The translations under genes were made by a program, and so were the position numbers. The notes beneath the pieces are model-generated. The model was not told the DNA's origin, ran no database searches, and worked only from the letters and a program-made list of their open reading frames with translations. A DNA stretch of 64,000 nt from CAVPEW01 sp963703565. GTDB lineage: Bacteria; Actinomycetota; Acidimicrobiia; Acidimicrobiales; VFJN01. Numbering within the stretch: position 1 is the stretch's first letter; each line of letters starts with the position of its first letter. The stretch lies in NCBI GenBank assembly GCA_963703565.1, contig CAVPEW010000047.1:1-64000 (forward strand), written 5' to 3'. This document shows positions 52,575-61,232 of this stretch, in pieces.

Positions 52575-54836
52575 TCATCCGCGGATGGCCTGCCACACCC
52601 GTTCGGGCGTGGCAGGCATGTCGATGTGGCGCACCCCGAGGTGGGCGACGGCGTCCACGACCGCCGACTGCACCGCCGGGGTCGACCCGATGGTCCCGGA
52701 CTCGCCGATCCCCTTGGCCCCCAGCGGGTTCACTGGCGTCGGGGTCTCCATCGGCACCAGCTCGAAGGAGGGCACCGAACCGGCGGTCACCGCGGTGTAG
52801 TCGGCCAGGTTGGCCGTGTTCGGGTTGCCGGCCTCGTCGTAGACGATCTCTTCGAGCAACGCCTGCGCCGCGCCCTGGGCCAGCCCGCCGTGGCGCTGCC
52901 CGTCGGCGAGCAACGGGTTGAGGATGCGGCCCGCGTCGTCGACCGCGACCAGGCGCGCCAGCATCACGGCGCCGGTGTCTACGTCGACCTCGACCACGGC
53001 CACGTGCGCCCCGAACGGGTAGGTCGGCTGGGAGGCAGTGAAGTCGTGCTCGTCGACGAGCGGCTGGCCCGCCGCCTCGGCCGCGGCGGCCACCTCTGGC
53101 CACGACTTCGACACCGCGGGGGTGCCCGCGACGTGGAAACGCCCCTGCGCCGTGTCGAGGACCACGTCGTCGACGCCCGCCTCGAGCAGCTCGGCGGCCA
53201 GGGCCCTGGCCCGGTCGACCACGGCCTGGGCAGCGCCGAGGACCGCAGAACCACCCAGCTGGAGCGAGCGCGAACCCATTGTCCCGTTGCCCCTCGCTAC
53301 CGCGTCGGTGTCGCCGTGCACGACGGTGATGTCAGCCATCGGGATGCCGAGGCGGTCCGCTGCCAGCTGTGCGAAGGCGGTGTGCAGGCCCTGCCCGTGG
53401 GGCGAGGAGCCGGTGTAGACGACCGCAGTGCCGTCGGGAGCCACCGCCACCCGGGCGAACTCCGAGCCGGCGCTCGGCCCGGCGGTCACCTCCACGTAGC
53501 AGCTGACCCCGATGCCCAGCAGGCGTGTCTCGCCCGCCTCGCGCCGGCGACGCTGCTCTTCGCGCAACGCGTCGTAACCGGCCGCCGACAGGGCCAGGTC
53601 GAGGGCCCGCTCGTAGTCGCCGACGTCGTAGACCGCCCCGGTGGCGGTGGTCACGGGGAAGGCCTCGGGCGCGATCAGGTTGGTGCGCCGGACCTCGGTG
53701 GGGTCCAGACCGCACTCCAGCGCGAAGAGGTCCATCGCCCGCTCGATGGCCGCGGTCGCCTCCGGGCGCCCGGCACCGCGGTAGGCCAGCGTCGGTGCCG
53801 TGTTGGTGACAACCGACTGGAAGTCGACGTGGACCTTGGCGATGTCGTAGGTGCCCGGAGCCATCTGACGGGTCATGAAGGGCAGCAGGGCCCCCACCAT
53901 CGGGTACGCGCCCGCCTCCTGGATGATCGACAGGTGGTAGGCCAAGACGCGCCCGTCGCGCCGGCCGCCGATCGCCACCTGCTGGACCTGCCCACGACCG
54001 TGGCCCATGGCCAGGAGGTTCTCGCTGCGCGTCTCGGTCCAACGGACAGGGCGCTGCACGTGCCGGGCGAGCCAGCCCAAGATCAGCTCCTCGGGCGAGG
54101 CGCTGATCTTGGCGCCGAACCCACCGCCCACGTCGGGCGTGATCACCCTGACCTGGGCCCGGTCCAACCCGTACGCGCCTGCCAGCGCGTCTCGCACGCC
54201 GTGGGCGTGCTGGGACGCCGCCCAGTGCCAGAGCCGGCCCTCCACCCATGCCGCCGCGCCGGAACGGCCCTCGAGGGGCACTGCGGCCACCCGCGGGTTG
54301 ACGACCCGCTGGCGCACGATCACCTCGCAATCCGCGAAGAAGTCCTCGGGCAGTGGCTCGACCCAGCCCAGAGCCACGTTGCCCACCTCGTAGAGGCGAG
54401 GCGCCGAGTCGTCCAGCGCCGCCTCGGGTGCCACCACGGCATCGAGCGGGTCGTAGTCGGCCCAGATCGCGTCGACCGCGTCGGCAGCCTCGGCGGCCGA
54501 CTCCGCCACCACGGCGGCGATCGGCTCACCCACGAAGCGCACCACGTCACGGGCCAGCACCGGGCGCGACATCGACGCGTCGATCATCGGCACCACCGGA
54601 GCGATCGGCTCGAGGTCGATGTCGGCGGCGGTGACCACGGCGACGACGCCGGGCATCGCGCGGGCATCTTCGACCTCGACGTCGCCGAGGCGGGCGTGGG
54701 CGGCGGTGGACCGGGCGAACGCGACGTGCAGCGCTCCGGCGAGCTCTGGCACCCGCAGGTCGGCGACGTAGGTCCCCCCGACGGTGAGCAGCCGCGGATC
54801 CTCCGTCCGCACCACCCGGTTCCCCATCATGCTCAT
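52575..54836 (-). CDS. coxL: CoxL-like molybdenum large subunit, form II
   Basis: 753 residues. Mo-binding large subunit of the xanthine dehydrogenase/CO dehydrogenase family: VRFVGEPIAAVVAES, TPDVGGGFGAK, SSPHGQGLHTAFAQ, and the C-terminal GAKGIGESGTIGS with the catalytic Glu. The active-site loop near residue 350 reads AYRGAGR. That is the form II signature, not the AYxCSFR of proven aerobic CO dehydrogenase (form I), so the Cys that binds copper is absent and CO need not be the substrate. ATG 54836 lies 7 nt after a TAGGGT box. Confidence 0.93.
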   Translation of the reverse strand: MSMMGNRVVRTEDPRLLTVGGTYVADLRVPELAGALHVAFARSTAAHARLGDVEVEDARAMPGVVAVVTAADIDLEPIAPVVPMIDASMSRPVLARDVVRFVGEPIAAVVAESAAEAADAVDAIWADYDPLDAVVAPEAALDDSAPRLYEVGNVALGWVEPLPEDFFADCEVIVRQRVVNPRVAAVPLEGRSGAAAWVEGRLWHWAASQHAHGVRDALAGAYGLDRAQVRVITPDVGGGFGAKISASPEELILGWLARHVQRPVRWTETRSENLLAMGHGRGQVQQVAIGGRRDGRVLAYHLSIIQEAGAYPMVGALLPFMTRQMAPGTYDIAKVHVDFQSVVTNTAPTLAYRGAGRPEATAAIERAMDLFALECGLDPTEVRRTNLIAPEAFPVTTATGAVYDVGDYERALDLALSAAGYDALREEQRRRREAGETRLLGIGVSCYVEVTAGPSAGSEFARVAVAPDGTAVVYTGSSPHGQGLHTAFAQLAADRLGIPMADITVVHGDTDAVARGNGTMGSRSLQLGGSAVLGAAQAVVDRARALAAELLEAGVDDVVLDTAQGRFHVAGTPAVSKSWPEVAAAAEAAGQPLVDEHDFTASQPTYPFGAHVAVVEVDVDTGAVMLARLVAVDDAGRILNPLLADGQRHGGLAQGAAQALLEEIVYDEAGNPNTANLADYTAVTAGSVPSFELVPMETPTPVNPLGAKGIGESGTIGSTPAVQSAVVDAVAHLGVRHIDMPATPERVWQAIRG

Positions 54837-54843
54837 CGCGGGG

Positions 54844-54849
54844 ACCCTA
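54844..54849 (-). promoter_or_regulatory. TANNNT -10 box of leaderless coxL
   Basis: TAGGGT on the minus strand, 7 nt before the coxL ATG, in the 28-bp gap after ftsB. It gives the inserted cox operon a promoter of its own. Confidence 0.4.
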
Positions 54850-54864
54850 TCCGCGACGTCAGCG

Positions 54865-55304
54865 TTAGGCGCCCGGTCGCCCGGCCGTGCCCGGGGCGGC
54901 GGCAGCCCCGTTGTCGGCGGGGAGCAGCTCTCCGAAGGGGAAGAAGGCAGGCAGGTCGATCGAGGGCAGCGGCGGCGGAAGGACGGCGTAGGCCTCCTCG
55001 CCGGGACGAACCAGGTTGTACTCCTCACGGGCGAGGCGTTCGATCTCGGTGTCGCTACCCAGCTCGTCGATCCGGCCTCGCAGCACCTCGTTCTGCTCGC
55101 GCAGGACCGCCAGGCGCTCGCTCGCCTCGGCGGTCGAGGACCGCTGGTCCAGCCAGGTCCTGGTGGGCAGCAGCGCCACCAGCGAGGCCGCTACCACAGC
55201 GCCGCCACCGACGAAGACCCCGGCCCGGCGGGCCAGGCGCGCCCGGCGGCCCGGTTCGGGCCGCGGCGTCGACCTCGATGAACCCGGTCGTGCCACGGGA
55301 GGGC

Positions 55305-55308
<4 letters not shown>
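54865..55308 (-). CDS. FtsB/DivIC-type septum formation initiator
   Basis: 147 residues: a basic cytoplasmic N-terminus, one membrane helix (VFVGGGAVVAASLVALLPT, about residues 27-45), a leucine-zipper-like coiled coil (ASERLAVLREQNEVLRGRI) and the DivIC motif IERLAREEYNLVRPGEEAYAVLP. It is a bitopic division protein of the FtsQLB complex. The GTG start overlaps the enolase stop (GTGA), the eno-Rv1024 arrangement of mycobacteria. Confidence 0.88.
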
Positions 55309-56597
<1,289 letters not shown>

Positions 56598-56715
56598 GCG
56601 GACGCGGTCCTCCGGGCTCGCTGCCCCTGTGGCTGATGTGGTGGGTGGGGAAGATGTTAGTCAGGTGGTTCGGCCACACCAGGGGCAAACAGGGCCGATC
56701 GGAGCGGCGAGTACC

Positions 56716-59272
56716 GTGGAACCCGTGCCGGTGCGGGTGGCGAACGCGGCGCTCGACGCGCTCTTCGAACACGCCGAGGCCTTCACGATCGAGGTGCGCA
56801 CCGCCGACATGGACGGGGCCACCGCCGCCCTGGTCGCCACCCGCAGTGAGCTCGTGGCCCTCGCCGGCAGTGCGCGCGAAGCCGACAGCTCCACCAGGGC
56901 CGGCGGCCCGGGCGGCCTGGGCGGAGAACCGCCCGACCCCCTGGTGACCAGGGTGGTGATCGGACCCCGCGGACCGCTGCTGCGGGGCACCAACCTGCGA
57001 CTGGGCGACGAGCTGATCGAGTCGATCCCCGACCGGGTGGTCCGGCACCTCGAAGCGGCGGGCGTCCTCGACGCGTTGGTCGACGTGCCCACCGAAGATC
57101 CGCTGGACCAGATCGACGCCACCCCGTCCGCGGTGGTGCTGAGGGTCTTCCCGGCTCCCGGCACCCCTGTACCCGGTGAGTGGCTGGACCTCGCCTCCGA
57201 CTGGGTCCTCGGCGACCACCGACCGACCGACACGGTGCGGCTCCGGCTCCTGGGGGTGAGCTACTCGGTGGCGGTTGCCGACGCGGGGGCGCACCTGCAC
57301 GAGGCCAACCGGGCCCGCGCCTGGTGCGATCTGGCGGCGGGGCGTCCAGACGATCGGCTCCGCACGGCATCGCTCACCTTCGGGCGCGCCCCGCACCTGG
57401 CGCTCGCGGCAGGGGGACCGGGCTGCGACGACCACGCCTTGCTGGCCCGCTTCGACCTGCTGGCCGACGTGGCGCGGGACCTGGCATCCGGCATCGCCTA
57501 CGCCTGCATGGATTTCGAGGACACGTTCGCAGCCATCGGGCTCGGGCTGGCCAACGACGGCTGGCGGAGTCGGGGTGGCGCCAACCCCAACCTGGTGGCC
57601 GGAGCGCTGGGCGACGTTGCGGTGCCGGACGGCTTCGCCTTCCAGGTGCTGGGCAAGGGCCACCTGGCCCGCTTCGGCGATCCGGGTGATCCGCCGATCG
57701 GAGTCCCGCTGGCCGAGGGGCGGGTGGAGGTAGCGCTCGGCGATCCGGCGGACTGGCTGGCCGGGGGCGATGCCCGAGCCGCCGCCCAGGCCGAGGCCAT
57801 CGCAGTGCTGGCCCCCGCCCTCCTGGACGAGGCGGGTGCCGACGCCCTGGTGGCGCTACGACCTCCCGTCGACCACGGCGCCGGCCTCGAAGAGCCCGGC
57901 GCCGCGGTCGCGCTCGACCTGGACGAGATCGTGCTGGAGGCGTCTCCACACCCGCGCAGGGGTCGCAGGCTGACGCTGCTCGAGCTGGCCGCCTGGCTCG
58001 GCCACGAGCCCCACAGCGACGCCCCCGCCAGCGTCTCGCCCGTGCTGGCCACCTTCGGCCGCTGGCTCGCCGCCGGCCTGGGCCACGACGAGCGCCAGGA
58101 GCTGCAAGACGCGGGCAGTCGGCCTGGTCGGCACAGGCCCCGGAGGCGGCTCGGGTCGCGCCGCCCGAGCTACCGGGGGCGACCTGCAGAACGACGAGCA
58201 CGACCGGGCCTGGGCGGTGGCGGACTGGCTGGCGCGGGTCCAGGCGCCCGCGTGGCTGCGTCTGGCCGGCATGGCCGAGGCGGCCGACCGGCTGGAGAGC
58301 CTCGGGCACCTCAGATCCGAGCTGGACCTCGTTCGGGCGGTCGAGACCACCGGCTCGGCTCTGATGATCGCCAGCAGGCGGATCGACCTGACGCTCGCCA
58401 TCTCCTCGGCCGGGAGCAGCGAGCGTGCCGGTAGCTCGGTGGACATCGACGGCGCCGCGTGGTCTGCCTGGGAGCAGGCCGCCGAGGCCTCGGGCTGCGT
58501 GGCCGCCGCGGAGGCATCCTCGGTCGATCTGCCGTCCGAGCTGGCCTATGCGACGGACCTGCGCGTCATCGAGTGCAGCCGCGACGCCCGTGCCCGCGAC
58601 AACCTCGACGCGTCCCGGACCACGATCGGCCACGCGGCCTGGGTCACCGCCTTGCACGCCATGGCCGAGCAGGCCTGGGACCAGGGCTGGCGGGCCCTCG
58701 AGGCGACGGTAGACGGCGAAGCCCGACTCCCCTGGCGCGAGGCATGGCGACGAGCCGAGCGAGCCGCCGCGGAGTGGGCCGCCGTCGACCCCGCGCTGGC
58801 CGAGTCGATGCTGGACCGCGGCGCCGAAGCCGGGCGCGAGTCGCTCACGCGCGCCGCGCTCGGCGGTGCAGCCGGATCGACGGTCTCCGCCTGGGACCGG
58901 GCGCTCGACGCGGCGCGGGTTGGGCCGGGTGGAGACTCGGCCGGGCGGCTGTGGGGCCGCACCCTCGATCTCGCGATCGACGTGGTCGAGGTGGGCCCCT
59001 GGGAGGCGGGATCGGCGGCGGCACGGGCAGCGGTCGACGTCGCACTGAGCGGCGCCGGCGAAGCCGTCGGGCGCACCGTGGCGGTGTCGCTCGCCCGGGA
59101 GGCCTGCGTGGGGGCCGCTCGTGCCGTAGCGCTGAGAGCCGCGGCGACCGCGGCCGCCGAGGGGGGAGACGCCCAGGCCTGCCGGCGCGCCGCCATTGCC
59201 GCCCTGTCGTCCACCGCCGCGAGCCTGGGTCGGCGCGCCGTCTCCCAGCTCGACTCGATGCTGGCGGACTGA
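56716..59272 (+). CDS. large uncharacterised protein (about 851 residues), interrupted by a one-base frameshift
   Basis: No family recognised. The first ~460 residues are mixed alpha/beta with PLLRGTNLRLGDELIESIPD, FDLLADVARDLASGIAYACMDFEDTF and VLGKGHLARFGDPGDPP. The second half is Ala/Trp-rich and helical (AAWVTALHAMAEQAW, LPWREAWRRAERAAAEW, GRLWGRTLDLAIDVVEVG) and looks like a repeat array. The first frame loses codon bias after QELQ; the other frame has normal bias from AVGLVGTG onward and has no start codon before 58217. A one-base insertion at 58102-58108 (CTGCAAG, from CTGCAG) explains this; the span is 852 codons plus one base. GTG 56716 is the likely start. Divergent from eno. Confidence 0.6.
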
Positions 59273-59281
59273 GCCGCCCGG

Positions 59282-59305
59282 CGCCGCGTCAGGGGCGACG
59301 CGGCG
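59282..59305. terminator. strong hairpin between convergent genes
   Basis: CGCCGCGTC (59282-59290) and GACGCGGCG (59297-59305) form a perfect 9-bp stem with a 6-nt loop, immediately next to the mazG stop codon. Confidence 0.55.
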
Positions 59306-60649
59306 TCAGGGGCCCGGCGTCGAGTCGAAGGCCTCGCGGGCCTGGTGGGCGGCCCTGCGCACCAGGTCCTCCGCATCGGCACCGCCGGCCGCCGCCGCCT
59401 CCACGGCGTCGAGCAACCGCCGCTCGAGCGATCCCGCCGCGATCCCGGCCCGGTCGAGCAGGTCACCCCACGCGACGCCCTGCGAGGCGGCCTTGCGACG
59501 GACCTTGTCGGCGAACAGCAGAGCCGGCAGGCTCGCCGGGATCCCCTCCATCACGCTGGTCCGACCCTTCTCTGCCACCTTGCCGGCCTCCCAGCGGGCA
59601 GCGAGGTCCTGGGCAGGGGCGGAGTCCACCGTCGGCGCGAATACGTGCGGGTGACGAGACACCAACTTGTCGTGGATGCCGGCCAGGACGTCGTCGAGGT
59701 CGAAAGCGCCACGCTCGGCGGCGATGACGGAGTGGATGGCCACCTGGAAGGCCAGGTCACCGAGCTCCTCGCACAGCTCGGCCTCACCCGCGCTCGACCC
59801 GGCGGAGACCGGGTCGAGCGGCGCGGCATCGAGCGCGTCGATGGCCTCGAGCACCTCGTAGGTCTCCTCTATCAGGTGCCGGGTCAGGGATCGGTGGGTC
59901 TGGGCCCGGTCCCAGGGGCACCGCTCGCGCAGGACCTTGACCAGCTCGACGAGCTCTACGGCCCGGCGCCCCAGCTCGGAGCCGGTGGCCGGGATCCACA
60001 CCGAGGTGAGGTGGTCGGCTTCGACGGATCGGTCGAGGTCCGCCCACGCGACCTCGGCCACCACCTCGTCGGGCAACCCCAGGTGGTGCAGGATCACGGC
60101 CCGATCCGGCTCGTGGACGGCGTAGGCGAGCTTCACGTCCGACAGCACCCGCCGGTTGTGGCAGTCCGCTACCAGCAGCGGGCCGCGCTCGGCCGCGGCG
60201 TGGGTGACGAAGCGGTGGCCGTCGACGAGGCGCACGCCCTTCTCGAAGGGATCGACGCCCAGGCGGTCCCAGGCCAACTCCACGAAGGAGGTCCCCGGGA
60301 TGACATCGACCCGGACCGACCCGCTGTCGACGAGGCTCCCCACGGTCGACTCGAGCACCCAGGGCGACCCGGGCACCAGGTAGCAGACGCGTCCGTGGAG
60401 CCGGGCCGCCGTCACCAGGTCGGAGACGATGCCGTCGTAGACCTCGTCGAAGGTCGCCGCGGCGTCGTAGCGGTCGTCGAACGAGGCGCAGTCACCGGCC
60501 ACGATCGCCGCTGGATGACGGGCCGTGCGCAAGTAGCGGTGAGGGATCTGCGCGACCGCGGCGAGGGTCGCGGGTGGCACCAGGTCGGGCCCGGCCGGGC
60601 CGAGGCCGGCCACGACCACGACCGGCAGCGCCGGACCGGAGGTGGTCAC
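59306..60649 (-). CDS. mazG: MazG nucleotide pyrophosphohydrolase fused to a tetrapyrrole-methylase-like domain (YabN type)
   Basis: 447 residues. Residues 1-~215 resemble tetrapyrrole methylases: VVVVAGLGPAGPDLVPPATL, RYLRTARHPA, YLVPGSPWVLESTVGSLV. Residues ~235-447 form a MazG NTP pyrophosphohydrolase: LRERCPWDRAQTHRSLTRHL, the metal-binding EETYEVLEAID and CEELGDLAFQVAIHS, KLVSRHPHVF. MazG removes aberrant or damaged NTPs. GTG 60649 overlaps the stop of the SurA-like lipoprotein gene (GTGA). The mfd-mazG-eno neighbourhood matches Rv1020-Rv1023. Confidence 0.92.
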   Translation of the reverse strand: MTTSGPALPVVVVAGLGPAGPDLVPPATLAAVAQIPHRYLRTARHPAAIVAGDCASFDDRYDAAATFDEVYDGIVSDLVTAARLHGRVCYLVPGSPWVLESTVGSLVDSGSVRVDVIPGTSFVELAWDRLGVDPFEKGVRLVDGHRFVTHAAAERGPLLVADCHNRRVLSDVKLAYAVHEPDRAVILHHLGLPDEVVAEVAWADLDRSVEADHLTSVWIPATGSELGRRAVELVELVKVLRERCPWDRAQTHRSLTRHLIEETYEVLEAIDALDAAPLDPVSAGSSAGEAELCEELGDLAFQVAIHSVIAAERGAFDLDDVLAGIHDKLVSRHPHVFAPTVDSAPAQDLAARWEAGKVAEKGRTSVMEGIPASLPALLFADKVRRKAASQGVAWGDLLDRAGIAAGSLERRLLDAVEAAAAGGADAEDLVRRAAHQAREAFDSTPGP

Positions 60650-61218
60650 GTCGGCGCGTCGACGGGCCCCCGGGGCGGGACGGCCTGGGCGCTGGTGCGG
60701 TCCCACGAGCCGAACCGGGGGTTGACCTCGATGTCGGCCCGGGCGAACGCGTCCTGGAGCCATGCCCCGTAGGCGTCCTCGCCGAGGGTCTCGCCCAGCT
60801 TCACCTGTCGGGCGACGTCGTCGAGGTAGCGGGCCGCGAACTCGTCGGAGAACTCGTCGAGCACGCTGGTGCCGTTCGAGCCGGCATCGCCCAGCACGGA
60901 TCGCGCCGCCCGGCGATCCTCGTCGGTCAACTCGAGGTCGCGCTCGTCGAAGGCGGCGTTGTTCAGGGCCCGGTAGACCCAGTCGTTGACCGCCACGGTG
61001 ACGAAGCTGGCTTCGTAGCCGTCGGGCACCCGGGTCGAACGGGCCTGCATGCCCACGAAGGCCTCGTTACCGGCGAACTCGTCGAGGGAGTCGAGGAACT
61101 CGGCCTCGTCGACGGTGTCGTCCCCCACCCGAACTGCCGCAGTCGTGGAGTCGCCGCAGCCTGTTGCCACGAGGGCCCCCAGGGCGAGCAGGGTGATCGG
61201 GAGCAGCCGGCGACGCAC
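60646..61218 (-). CDS. lipoprotein with a SurA N-terminal-like domain
   Basis: 190 residues. MRRRLLPITLLALGALVATGC is a lipoprotein signal with lipobox VATGC. The rest resembles the N-terminal helical domain of SurA/PrsA chaperones (VGDDTVDEAEFLDSLDEF, FDERDLELTDEDR, FAARYLDDVARQVKLGETLG, DIEVNPRFGSWD). There is no PPIase domain. It would act as an extracytoplasmic folding helper. GTG start, 8 nt after a TAGCCT box that overlaps the mfd stop. Confidence 0.8.
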   Translation of the reverse strand: MRRRLLPITLLALGALVATGCGDSTTAAVRVGDDTVDEAEFLDSLDEFAGNEAFVGMQARSTRVPDGYEASFVTVAVNDWVYRALNNAAFDERDLELTDEDRRAARSVLGDAGSNGTSVLDEFSDEFAARYLDDVARQVKLGETLGEDAYGAWLQDAFARADIEVNPRFGSWDRTSAQAVPPRGPVDAPT

Positions 61219-61226
61219 GATCTCGA

Positions 61227-61232
61227 AGGCTA
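61227..61232 (-). promoter_or_regulatory. TANNNT -10 box of leaderless SurA-like lipoprotein gene
   Basis: TAGCCT on the minus strand, 8 nt before GTG 61218; its first three bases are the mfd stop codon. Confidence 0.35.

Noticed and set aside
52575..54836. CoxL as a form I aerobic CO dehydrogenase
   Set aside because: The active-site loop is AYRGAGR, without the cysteine of AYxCSFR.
54837..54864. Mobile-element borders at the left edge of the cox insertion
   Set aside because: No inverted or direct repeats, tRNA or transposase is visible at either end; the joints are a promoter-bearing 28-bp gap and a CTGA overlap.
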